From positions 99,569-163,568 of the forward strand of contig JAUNUH010000007.1 in the NCBI GenBank assembly GCA_030538275.1: a stretch of 64,000 nt of DNA, written 5' to 3'. Below the pieces are notes generated by a model. It had not been told where the DNA came from, made no database searches, and saw only the letters and a list, made by a program, of their open reading frames with translations. Positions within the stretch are counted from its first letter, which is position 1; every line of letters begins with the position of its first letter. This document shows positions 1 to 6,960 of the stretch, one piece after another. A program made the position numbers and the translations under genes. The DNA comes from Flavobacteriaceae bacterium. GTDB taxonomy: Bacteria; Bacteroidota; Bacteroidia; Flavobacteriales; Weeksellaceae.

Positions 1-570
1 GGTTTTGGTAACAAACTTCAAATCCAAAATTATGATAATGACCTTTTGAGTTATGTTGAAACGATTGAAGTCAACGACTATCGCACAGCTTATGGTACAG
101 AGTTTCGCGACTTAAAAATTTACGAACAACATTTTGCTTTTAATAGTAATTATCGTTACGCATTAGAATTTAATGTGGTTGGAGATTTTGACCGAAACAG
201 GACGATTCAAAGCAGGTATTTTGAAAAAAATAAATACTGCACTTACCATTTTTGTTTGCTTACCCATGATAACGGACAGGTATTTGCCGTAAAGAAAAAG
301 ATAGGTTCTCCCATCGATATTTTACTCAATGCGAATAACCAACCTATTGAAAGCTATGTAGATAACAATAGATACCATTACAAATTTACGTATGATGATA
401 ATGATAGAATAAAGTCGTTTACTTCAATTTCGGATGGTAAAAACGCCAATTTCGTCGAATATGAATATCATAACAATCTTCAAAAACCATTAACCATCAC
501 AGATACCAAAACATCTCATTCGACCACGATAATGATTCAAGAATACGAAATATCATTTTGGGATGATTGA
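1..570 (+). CDS. C-terminal part of an uncharacterised protein (cut by window edge)
   Basis: The frame is open from base 1, with no stop upstream of the first possible start (a TTG at 46), so this is the tail of a longer protein and not a gene starting at 46. About 190 residues are visible, rich in Asn, Tyr and Asp and predicted mostly beta-strand, with phrases such as YHYKFTYDDNDRIKSF that resemble the repeated beta-hairpins of Bacteroidetes surface or lipoprotein C-termini. I recognise no family and see no membrane segment. It ends at a TGA about 90 bases before the convergent terminator at 663-690. The function is unknown. Confidence 0.55.
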   Translation, partial: GFGNKLQIQNYDNDLLSYVETIEVNDYRTAYGTEFRDLKIYEQHFAFNSNYRYALEFNVVGDFDRNRTIQSRYFEKNKYCTYHFCLLTHDNGQVFAVKKKIGSPIDILLNANNQPIESYVDNNRYHYKFTYDDNDRIKSFTSISDGKNANFVEYEYHNNLQKPLTITDTKTSHSTTIMIQEYEISFWDD

Positions 571-662
571 ATAGAATAACGCTCTAGATCAAGCCATATT
601 TACTTGTGTTCCATTTTCTTTGAAATGAAAACAATTTGAATTAAAAAGGATTCACAAAACTT
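571..662. other. Intergenic, nothing recognised
   Basis: A+T-rich spacer between the partial plus-strand gene and the terminator of the minus-strand slipin remnant. I see no hairpin with a T-run for the plus-strand gene and no promoter match. Confidence 0.4.
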
Positions 663-690
663 AAAAAAATCCCCGAACCTACGCCCGGGG
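663..690 (-). terminator. Rho-independent terminator, copy 1 of the slipin-gene terminator
   Basis: On the minus strand CCCCG pairs with CGGGG around a 10-base loop and is followed by a T-rich tail. The hairpin and flanks match the terminator at 5114-5140 almost exactly, so it was duplicated together with the 3' end of the slipin gene. Confidence 0.8.
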
Positions 691-695
691 ATTGT

Positions 696-865
696 CTATT
701 TCGCAAAAATTTCCTTCAATTGGGAAACGATGCTGCTGTTTCCGGAAACGGTGATGTCACCGATTTTGTCAGCAATTTTTTCCATGTATTCCATTTCCTT
801 CAACTTCCACAAAGTGTTGTATTCTTCCATCAATTTGGCGGTGTTCAACAAAATTCTGGCTTCGC
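696..865 (-). pseudogene. Truncated 3' fragment of the SPFH/slipin gene
   Basis: The last 53 or so codons match the C-terminus of the intact slipin gene (5146-6243) almost residue for residue, including the run MEYMEKIADKIGDITVSGN and the end QLKEIFAK. Only a few substitutions are seen (for example SSI for SNI, YNT for NTT), and the stop is TAG instead of TAA. Homology stops at about 862, where the sequence changes abruptly into the G+C-rich intergenic repeat. The open frame continues to 950 only by reading through that repeat. The whole SPFH domain is missing and there is no start with a plausible promoter, so I call it a duplicated, non-functional remnant. Confidence 0.85.
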
Positions 866-1045
866 GGACTGGTTTACCCCGATGCGAGCGGAAATCCTTG
901 TAAGTCGGGCAGCTATACGAATCTTTTAACCTGATGCTTCCACTCCGCACAGCTACGTCCTCATTCGTAATTCGTAATTATTTGGGCGTGCCCCTCATAT
1001 TTCTGCCCACTCCGCGGCGTCCGGCAATGGCAGAGCGCAAAAATT
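866..1045. repeat. G+C-rich intergenic repeat, copy 1
   Basis: Positions 866-924 align with 4929-4988 in the same orientation at roughly three quarters identity. Shared words include CCCCGATGC, AATCCTTGT and GGGCAGCT, ending ACGAATCT. The element continues with short palindromic G+C-rich stretches (GGGCGTGCCC near 984, and CCGCGGCGTCCGG near 1012) in an otherwise A+T-rich region. It resembles the dispersed non-coding repeats common in Chryseobacterium-type genomes; that parallel is from memory and unverified. The rest of the gap to 1118 holds nothing else I recognise. Confidence 0.6.
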
Positions 1046-1118
1046 TATAATCACAAGCTTAAGCCAAATGAACTTTTCAATACCCATTTGCAGCAGCATC
1101 GCCAAAAACCCTTGAGCA

Positions 1119-3761
1119 TCAGAAGCGAAAGCTATACCTGAGCATTACAAATCCGGGGTTGAGACTTTGGCGCATTTCTGAACGGTAAAAATCTGAAACA
1201 AATATTTGCTTAAAATCTTTGTGATTGGTCAAATTACTGGCTTCTAAGACTATAGACCAAGACTTATTTAGCGGACGATATGATATTTGAGCATCCAAGA
1301 AGCCTATTGCATTGGGCATATCCAAATCAGGGTTGAAATACTGATAACCTATTAAAGCAAACCAAGCTCTCTTGTATCTAAAATTTACAGAAAACTGATT
1401 TTGCAAAGAAGTATTGGAAAAAGCTGGCGCATGCACAGAGCTATTTTGAAAATAGTTGAGCTGCACCTTGTTTTGAAAATTGATAGGCATAGCAAAACCA
1501 GTTCGCCAAGTGAATTCCGTCAATAGATTATTCCCCATGTTTTCTCTCAGATCAGAATCATTGACCATATTGAAGTATTTTATCCTAGAAATGGTAGTGT
1601 TGGCTTTGATGGAAGATTTCAGTATATCTACAAATTTTTCTACATGTGCCGTGGCAGAGAATTGATTTAAACTTCTGGGTAGTACCCAAGCTCTGAGATT
1701 GGACAAACTTTGTGTGATATGATTTTGGTAAATGATGGTGTTTTGCCTTTGCTGCCAATCCAGATGTACATTGAATAAAAATTGATTGAAAAGATCATTG
1801 TGATTGAAGCCCACACGTGCCAGCAGAGTTTTCTGGAGTGCGAGAGAAGGATCATTGAAATGCAGAGACCTAAATGAGGTCAAAATAGGATTGATAAAAA
1901 GATTGTTGGGTTGCTGCTGTTGCTGTTTATGACTGATTTCTGCTTGTATATGCTTGATATCACTGATTTTGTAGAGCAATTTCAAATCAGAATTGAGATA
2001 CAACTGGCGGTCTAATGTTTCTTTGGCTTGTTGCATCAAATTTGTTTTCAAGGCTTGCAGATTTATTTGCGGTTTTATACTAAATTTTTGTGCTTTCCAC
2101 ATGTAATCTGCTTGTAGTGAAGACTGCCAAACGTGCAAATTGAGGTGGTTGGTAATGTCTTCTACATAATTTGATTGCAAAAGAGAAGACAAGTGATCTG
2201 ACCGGAAATAGGTTTGAATCGCTAGTCTATATTTGTTATCTTTTTGGTGATTGCCAAGTAATTCGGTTAGAAAAAAGGTATAATTGCGTTGCGTATTTGC
2301 ATACTGATGATTTTGATGTTGGGTTGTAAAATCACCTGTGTGGATGTTGATGCCTGGTGTGAGTACAAAATCTTGTGGGCTAGAGTTTTGTGAGAGCAAT
2401 AAATTGGCTCGTAGTACCTGAGAAGCGTTGAGTTTGTGGGTATATTGCAAATCATTGTAAAGAAAATGTCTTCGAGAATTAAGATTACTTACCAATCGAT
2501 CTTGGTAATTTTGGAGCAGATGATTGGAGGTATGTATTTTTTCATCCATCCATTTGGTATCCATCTCTAGCCTGCTATTCGAGCCTATATCCCAAGTAAT
2601 TTTTGAGTCTAGAAAAAACAATATAGGATTTTTCTTGATATACTGATCTGCAGAAATATCCAAGCTTGTGCCAGTATCAAAAGAATAATGCGTAGAGCTA
2701 TGATTTTCCATGTCCAATTGGTCTTTGAAATAGAAAAAATTGACTCTTGCATTGATATTTTTGCTCAATTTGTATAGCTCGTTTACATTGGCCTGATAGG
2801 TTTGGTTGATTTTGGCTTTTTGGTTTTCAATTTCACCAGAAAAAGATGTTTCACTTATCAATTTTGGAGACAAAAAGCCTTGGATTTCTCGTTGCTCTTT
2901 GGAGTTTGAAATGAAAAAATAGTCCCACGGTGATCTATTTACGCCTACATTATTGAAAGAAAAATTACTAAAATTTTTATGAATAGCGGATATCAGAAGC
3001 ACATTTGCATTGACGTCAAGACGGTTGGCAATACCTACTCCCAAATCTGCTTGTCCAGAGAGGTCTGAAACGCCTTTTTTCAATTTGATGTTTATGGCCA
3101 CTTCGTCTGTATCTGCTACGCCTTTTAGCAGTGGATTGAAACTGTAATTTTCCACTGCCTGCACTTCGTCTATGATGTTGGAAGAAATGTTTTTGGAACC
3201 CAGTGCATAATTGTGGTTAAATAAATCATCTCCTTCTAGCAGTAATTTGCTGATTTCTCTCCCTTTGAATTTGATGGTACCATTGGGATCTACATCAAAT
3301 CCCGGTAGTTTTTTTAGAATATCCTCTATCACCCTTTCTGTACCGTCTGCAAATGCCTCTGGTCTGAAACTGATGGTATCGCCAAGCTGCTTGATGGGTA
3401 TACGTCGCGCTTGAAAAATGGCGTCGTCTAATTGTAGAATCTTTGTTTCTAGCTCAAAGTCGATTTCCCTGCTTGTCAACGGTATTTGCAGGACCAGGGT
3501 TGCCTCTATATACCCATATTTAGAAACAGTCAATTGGTAAGATGCATCTGGCAGTGATTGCAATTCTATACTATATTTACCACCTTCATTTGATAGGGTG
3601 TATAGTAATGTATTGTTTTCTAAATCTTTGATAGTAACGATGGCTGCTGACAGCGTTTCTCCTGTATCTAGACCTTTTATGGTTCCAGAAATAGTTTGGG
3701 CTTTCGCTACATGAGCCAACAGACCCAAAAATGATATAACAAAGAAAAAGTAGGTAGACAA
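1119..3761 (-). CDS. TonB-receptor-like outer-membrane barrel with CarboxypepD_reg-like N-domain
   Basis: 880 residues. A Sec signal peptide (about 1-22, ending KAQ) is followed by a carboxypeptidase-regulatory-like beta-sandwich (about 23-105, starting ISGTIKG), a plug-like segment (about 115-230) and a long beta-barrel ending in the terminal Phe typical of outer-membrane proteins. No clear TonB box is visible, so energised transport is inference. The start is TTG, 9 bases after the stop of the GLPGLI gene and in the same reading frame. No ATG is available between that stop and the signal peptide, which suggests translational coupling. It is the last gene of a three-gene operon with the GLPGLI and small Cys-containing genes. 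Barrel-GLPGLI pairs are common in Bacteroidetes, but the substrate is unknown. Confidence 0.8.
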   Translation of the reverse strand: MSTYFFFVISFLGLLAHVAKAQTISGTIKGLDTGETLSAAIVTIKDLENNTLLYTLSNEGGKYSIELQSLPDASYQLTVSKYGYIEATLVLQIPLTSREIDFELETKILQLDDAIFQARRIPIKQLGDTISFRPEAFADGTERVIEDILKKLPGFDVDPNGTIKFKGREISKLLLEGDDLFNHNYALGSKNISSNIIDEVQAVENYSFNPLLKGVADTDEVAINIKLKKGVSDLSGQADLGVGIANRLDVNANVLLISAIHKNFSNFSFNNVGVNRSPWDYFFISNSKEQREIQGFLSPKLISETSFSGEIENQKAKINQTYQANVNELYKLSKNINARVNFFYFKDQLDMENHSSTHYSFDTGTSLDISADQYIKKNPILFFLDSKITWDIGSNSRLEMDTKWMDEKIHTSNHLLQNYQDRLVSNLNSRRHFLYNDLQYTHKLNASQVLRANLLLSQNSSPQDFVLTPGINIHTGDFTTQHQNHQYANTQRNYTFFLTELLGNHQKDNKYRLAIQTYFRSDHLSSLLQSNYVEDITNHLNLHVWQSSLQADYMWKAQKFSIKPQINLQALKTNLMQQAKETLDRQLYLNSDLKLLYKISDIKHIQAEISHKQQQQQPNNLFINPILTSFRSLHFNDPSLALQKTLLARVGFNHNDLFNQFLFNVHLDWQQRQNTIIYQNHITQSLSNLRAWVLPRSLNQFSATAHVEKFVDILKSSIKANTTISRIKYFNMVNDSDLRENMGNNLLTEFTWRTGFAMPINFQNKVQLNYFQNSSVHAPAFSNTSLQNQFSVNFRYKRAWFALIGYQYFNPDLDMPNAIGFLDAQISYRPLNKSWSIVLEASNLTNHKDFKQIFVSDFYRSEMRQSLNPGFVMLRYSFRF

Positions 3762-3770
3762 TGAATGTAA

Positions 3771-4538
3771 TTACAGTTCTACTCCCAATCCGGTGGACAA
3801 TGCTGGATATATGACTTCTATGGTCTCTATACGCAAATGTTCAGATCCTTGATTGTCTATATTTTCGGCTCTTAGTTGGCTGATTCTTCTATCCCAAACA
3901 CGTATGAAGAGCTCTTCAAACTCACCAAATTCTCTGAAATTTTGGTCTGCATACTTTGCAGCGCTTTCTACCCAATCTTGATTTGCATTTGGTTCTATTT
4001 GCACCAAAGTATATTGCACATAATGATCCAAAGATTTTACTTGCACTATGAGACCTGGTAAACCTTGAAATTTCCATGGGCCTTCTGATACCGGAATCTC
4101 CCAACTAAAACAAGCCTCATAATCTCGCCCTCTGAAATGGGTAGTGGCCCACTGACATGCAAAACCGTTGATGGTGTCTTGTTTTGCTTGCAGTTGCCAG
4201 TCAAAAAAGGGTTGATCATACACATCTATCAATCGCCCAAATAAGTTTTCTTGATAGTAAACAGAGGTTGCTTTTTTGTAAAAATTTCTCTTTTTACCGC
4301 TTGTTCTTAAGATTACTGCGTTATCTTCTTCATCATCAATTACAGCCTTTTCTTGTCCTATAAATTTCCACTCACTCCAATTGTCTGCCATCTGCAATTG
4401 ATGATAGACACCTGTGGCGCTCTGATTGAATTGTGTTTTGTAGTTTAGAGTAATATCTTGCGCTGATAGAAATCCGAGGAATAACAAAAAGATTAAAAAA
4501 ACAGCCTGTCTGAAGAAAAGTTGATTAATCCAAATCAT
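3771..4538 (-). CDS. GLPGLI family secreted/periplasmic protein
   Basis: 255 residues with an N-terminal hydrophobic signal (about 1-27, ending LSAQ) and the family-defining motif GLPGLI at residues 159-164 within PWKFQGLPGLIVQV. The Cys residues in FACQWATTHF and YEACFSWEIP upstream of the motif fit the usual family layout. The biochemical function of GLPGLI proteins is not established; they are often encoded beside TonB-receptor-like barrels, as here. The gene overlaps the preceding 88-aa gene by 14 bases and is followed after 9 bases by the barrel gene, so the three are probably one transcript. Confidence 0.88.
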   Translation of the reverse strand: MIWINQLFFRQAVFLIFLLFLGFLSAQDITLNYKTQFNQSATGVYHQLQMADNWSEWKFIGQEKAVIDDEEDNAVILRTSGKKRNFYKKATSVYYQENLFGRLIDVYDQPFFDWQLQAKQDTINGFACQWATTHFRGRDYEACFSWEIPVSEGPWKFQGLPGLIVQVKSLDHYVQYTLVQIEPNANQDWVESAAKYADQNFREFGEFEELFIRVWDRRISQLRAENIDNQGSEHLRIETIEVIYPALSTGLGVEL

Positions 4539-4791
4539 ATTGTTGAGATTCTGCTTCTAGCTCAAGTAACCTAGCGTTTGCTCTTTTTAATGCCTCAATG
4601 CATGAATCTTTTCTATAAGTCAAACATACAGTACTAGACGCAGATAAACCGTCTTCATTGGTTACTGTTCTTGTACAACAAGAAGTTGTGATGGCAACAT
4701 CCTCGGATCTTTCAACTAAAACTACCTCATTAGTCTTTGCATAGACAAGAGCAAAAGATGTCATGCAAAAAGCAAAAAGTAAATTTTTCAT
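4525..4791 (-). CDS. Small secreted Cys-containing protein, first gene of the GLPGLI operon
   Basis: 88 residues. A signal peptide of about 18 residues ends at VYA. The mature part is about 70 residues, with Cys at 38, 39, 56 and 64 that could form two disulfides, then a charged helical tail (ALKRANARLLELEAESQQ). The ATG lies about 20 bases below a good TAGATTTG promoter. It overlaps the GLPGLI gene by 14 bases, implying coupled translation. I do not recognise the family. Its position suggests it is a partner, substrate or ligand of the GLPGLI/barrel pair, which is inference only. Confidence 0.65.
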   Translation of the reverse strand: MKNLLFAFCMTSFALVYAKTNEVVLVERSEDVAITTSCCTRTVTNEDGLSASSTVCLTYRKDSCIEALKRANARLLELEAESQQYDLD

Positions 4792-4810
4792 ATCAATATT
4801 TTGTTGAGAG

Positions 4811-4841
4811 CAAATCTATTTACAAATTTTGGAATACACAA
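4811..4841 (-). promoter_or_regulatory. Promoter of the GLPGLI operon
   Basis: On the minus strand TAGATTTG (4818-4811) matches the Bacteroidetes -7 box TAnnTTTG, with TTG (4841-4839) 20 bases upstream as a -33 element. Confidence 0.55.
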
Positions 4842-4904
4842 CTAGTTAAAAAATCTATCAATTCTGCCAAAGTTTTCAACTTTGGCAGAAATGCAAGGCC
4901 TTAC

Positions 4905-5095
4905 CCGCCTGTCCTGAGCGCAGTCGTAGGACTGGCCCAGCCCCGATGCAATCGAAAATCCTTGTGCGCTGGGCAGCTCTACGAATCTGTGGCTCTCTGG
5001 TACTGGGCCGTACCAAGAGTGTGCCAGAAGCCACTAGATGAGTAGCTGCAGGGGAACAATATTGAAGCGGGCAGCGAGTTCCCGGCTCCTAAATA
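4905..5095. repeat. G+C-rich intergenic repeat, copy 2
   Basis: Positions 4929-4988 align with 866-924. The surrounding sequence is G+C-rich and palindromic in places, for example TACTGGGCCGTA near 5001. Together the two copies bracket the GLPGLI cassette in direct orientation. No coding frame here looks real. Confidence 0.55.
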
Positions 5096-5113
5096 TCTTC
5101 TACCTATGATGCT

Positions 5114-5140
5114 AAAAAATCCCCGAACCTACGCCCGGGG
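5114..5140 (-). terminator. Rho-independent terminator of the RNA-ligase/tRNA/slipin operon
   Basis: On the minus strand CCCCG/CGGGG with a 10-base loop is followed by ATTTTTT, starting a few bases after the slipin stop codon. Confidence 0.85.
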
Positions 5141-5145
5141 AATCA

Positions 5146-6243
5146 TTATTTCGCAAAAATTTCCTTTAATTGGGAAACGATGTTGCTGTTTCCGGAAACG
5201 GTGATGTCGCCGATTTTGTCAGCAATTTTCTCCATGTATTCCATTTCCTTCAACTTCCACAAAGTGGTGTTTTCTTCCATCAATTTTGCGGTGTTCAACA
5301 TACTTCTGGTGGAAGCGGTTTCTTCCCGTCGCATGATGGAGTTGGCCTGTGCTTTTTTCTCGGCAATCAAAACCTGGTTCATGATTTCCTTCATTTCACC
5401 GGTTAAAATTACGTCCCGAATTCCGGCATCGGCAACTTTCAAACCTAGATCTTCGGCGCGGTTTCCGAAATTGGCTAAGATTTCGGCTCCTACATTGTCT
5501 TTTTTAATCAACAATTCATCCAAAGTTAAGCAACCCACAAATTCCCGCAACGCCAACTGCATCAAGATATACAACTGTTTGTCGTAGTCTTTGTTTTCGG
5601 TTACGGCTTTCAAAACGTCGGAAATTTGGTATCGCACGTAGAAATTAATCCGCAAATTCGCTTTGTCTTTGGTCAGTAATTCCTGTCCGGCAATTTCCAT
5701 TTGCTGCATTCTCACGTCGATGGACTTCATTTCCACAGAAATTTCGTTGTTCCAGAAGTAGTAGGTTCCGGCTTCCAAAACGCTGATGAATTTTCCGTTC
5801 ACAAACAGTAAACCTTTGTTCTGATTCGCAACAATGAACTTCCGAACGAAGTTTCGCAAACGCATATCTTCCAAAATGTTGGTGGAAATATTTTCGGTGA
5901 TTTTCACTTTCTTCAAGTCGATTTTTTGAAAAGTTCTGTCGATAATTCCTTTCCAGAAAGCGTATTGCCCAACTCCGAAAACTTCTTTAAAGATGCCGTT
6001 TTCATAGATTAAAACCAATTCACCATCTTTCACGTCCACGATTTCTAACATAGAAGCCAAAACCTCGTTTTTCAACAAAATGTTGAGGTCTTCATCGGGT
6101 TTGAACTGTTCTTTCATTTCGAAAATCTTTACGGATTTGTTACCAAAAATCCAGTTATTACCTTCTTTCAAAATCTCAATCAAGTTCCGGTTTTTGAAAA
6201 CCAATGCGACTTGATATGCTTTAATCTGTAAATTTTTAATCAT
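5146..6243 (-). CDS. SPFH-domain (slipin/prohibitin-like) protein
   Basis: 365 residues. Residues 1-120 are beta-rich and precede the SPFH/band-7 domain (about 130-290, including KANLRINFYVRYQISD and VADAGIRDVILTGEM). A helical C-terminus rich in Lys and Glu (about 285-345) is likely a coiled coil used for ring assembly. There is no N-terminal membrane segment, unlike HflK/HflC or stomatin, so it is probably cytosolic or peripheral. Slipin genes are known companions of RNA-repair (RtcB-type) operons; here the partners are an Rnl2-like ligase, HIRAN and RNase H-like genes and embedded tRNAs. It is the last gene of the operon. Its 3' end is duplicated at 663-865. Confidence 0.85.
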   Translation of the reverse strand: MIKNLQIKAYQVALVFKNRNLIEILKEGNNWIFGNKSVKIFEMKEQFKPDEDLNILLKNEVLASMLEIVDVKDGELVLIYENGIFKEVFGVGQYAFWKGIIDRTFQKIDLKKVKITENISTNILEDMRLRNFVRKFIVANQNKGLLFVNGKFISVLEAGTYYFWNNEISVEMKSIDVRMQQMEIAGQELLTKDKANLRINFYVRYQISDVLKAVTENKDYDKQLYILMQLALREFVGCLTLDELLIKKDNVGAEILANFGNRAEDLGLKVADAGIRDVILTGEMKEIMNQVLIAEKKAQANSIMRREETASTRSMLNTAKLMEENTTLWKLKEMEYMEKIADKIGDITVSGNSNIVSQLKEIFAK

Positions 6244-6593
6244 TTTATTTAATTTTTAAGGTTAATATTAAAAGGAAAAAGCGGGTTTCATCTTTCGAAT
6301 ACGGCGGAAAGAAAATGTTTTTGAACATTTTCGATTTCTTTGAAAGTGATGTTTCTGAATTTTTATACATTGAACTCTTTCCTTTCGAAATGAACCAATG
6401 GTACATTCCTACGTTCAAATTAATTCCTTTCGTCTTTATTATTTCAAAATTCTCAATCTCGCCAAAATCTTAAATACTTAAAAAATCAACTTCTTTACTG
6501 GCTTTTTCGAAAATTCTGATTGAACAGCCGATAAAAGCCCGCGTTTTTCCAACAGATATTTATTTTTAGAAGGAATATCAAAAACCTTCTCCT
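6244..6593 (-). other. Structured non-coding spacer between tRNA-like array and slipin gene
   Basis: 350 bases with no credible ORF. On the minus strand three hairpins are visible: AGAAGG/CCTTCT with an 11-base loop just after the Ser-type anticodon arm (about 6588-6566), GGCTTTT/AAAAGCC (about 6539-6501), and GAAAATGTT/AACATTTTC with a 4-base loop (about 6331-6310). None has the U-run of a terminator, so the transcript may continue into the slipin gene as a long, structured 5' region. Confidence 0.4.
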
Positions 6594-6610
6594 ACGGTTT
6601 TCAAGACCGT
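6594..6610 (-). ncRNA. Orphan tRNA-Ser(UGA)-type anticodon arm
   Basis: A perfect 5-bp stem ACGGT/ACCGT closes the 7-base loop CTTGAAA, with U33 and anticodon TGA, the same loop as standard tRNA-Ser(UGA). No D arm, T arm or acceptor that would complete a tRNA is found on either side. It lies 6 bases after the permuted tRNA-Met 5' half. It could be a remnant of a third permuted tRNA or a free-standing anticodon-arm mimic. Confidence 0.5.
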
Positions 6611-6616
6611 TCTTCT

Positions 6617-6695
6617 CTATGTTATGAACATAGTGAGCTACCAATTGCTCCATACCAAACAGAATTTGGTAGCGGGATTCGAACCCGCACTCTTT
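6617..6695 (-). tRNA. Circularly permuted tRNA-Met(CAU) gene
   Basis: Read on the minus strand, the 3' half comes first: variable-loop bases ending in U48 (6689), T arm GCGGG/TTCGAAT/CCCGC (6688-6672) and 3' acceptor strand TACCAAA (6671-6665). After a 5-base linker TTCTG the 5' half follows: acceptor TTTGGTA (6659-6653), TG, D arm GAGC/GCTC with loop AATTGGTA (6650-6635), A26, and anticodon arm CTATG/CATAG with loop TTCATAA (6633-6617). The acceptor strands pair 7/7, the anticodon stem 5/5, the D stem 4/4 and the T stem 5/5. A14, G18-G19, A21, A15-U48 and the T-loop are canonical. The permutation point lies in the variable loop. The anticodon CAU could mean Met, or Ile if lysidine-modified. 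Base 73 would be U, which is unusual. Confidence 0.8.
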
Positions 6696-6777
6696 GCTAT
6701 TACTCTAACCAACTGAGTTATCGTTCAAATTGTTGCTGAACAAACAGGATTCGAACCTGTGACCGATAGCGTGGCAG
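6696..6777 (-). tRNA. Circularly permuted tRNA-Gly(GCC) gene
   Basis: On the minus strand the 3' half comes first: anticodon loop CTGCCAC (6777-6771), 3' anticodon strand GCTAT (6770-6766), variable loop CGGTC (6765-6761), T arm ACAGG/TTCGAAT/CCTGT (6760-6744) and acceptor strand TTGTTCA (6743-6737). A 9-base linker (6736-6728) leads to the 5' half: acceptor TGAACGA (6727-6721), TA, D arm ACTC/GAGT (6718-6702), A26 and 5' anticodon strand ATAGC (6700-6696). The acceptor pairs 7/7 (one G-U), the anticodon stem 5/5, the D and T stems fully. A14, G15-C48, G18-G19 and A21 are canonical. The permutation point is in the anticodon loop, where anticodon nucleases cut. The U1-A72 acceptor end is unlike normal tRNA-Gly, so charging is doubtful. 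Confidence 0.82.
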
Positions 6778-6906
6778 AAATTATATGGTCAATTTCTAAA
6801 ACCTTCAAATCAAGCTGAACAGAAATATATAATGCATTTTTCGGCAAAATTTTCTGCAATGGTGCCATGCAGAAGCACTCAACAAGACTTGTCTGATATC
6901 ATTATT

Positions 6907-6960
6907 AATTCAAGATTCCAAATTTCGGATTTCGAATTCCGGATTTGAAATTCTTGAATT
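6907..6960. repeat. Long imperfect hairpin at the end of the HIRAN gene
   Basis: AATTCAAGA (6907-6915) and TCTTGAATT (6952-6960) form the base of a hairpin whose inner part (CAAATTTCGGA against TCCGGATTTG) also pairs. It covers the last two bases of the HIRAN stop codon. No U-run follows, so it looks like a processing or stability element, or a palindromic intergenic repeat, more than a terminator. Related AATTC/GGAATTC words occur at about 8315-8345. Confidence 0.5.

Noticed and set aside
696..950. An independent 84-aa protein
   Set aside because: The last 53 codons are a copy of the slipin C-terminus; the rest is read-through of a non-coding repeat.
5146..6243. SPFH protein as HflK/HflC or membrane stomatin
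   Set aside because: There is no N-terminal membrane helix or signal, and the operon context fits the slipin branch.
6617..6777. Reading the region as an ordinary tandem array of degenerate tRNAs
   Set aside because: The middle unit would have acceptor strands TGAACGA and TACCAAA, which do not pair, and too few bases for an anticodon arm. All stems pair fully when halves are joined in permuted order.
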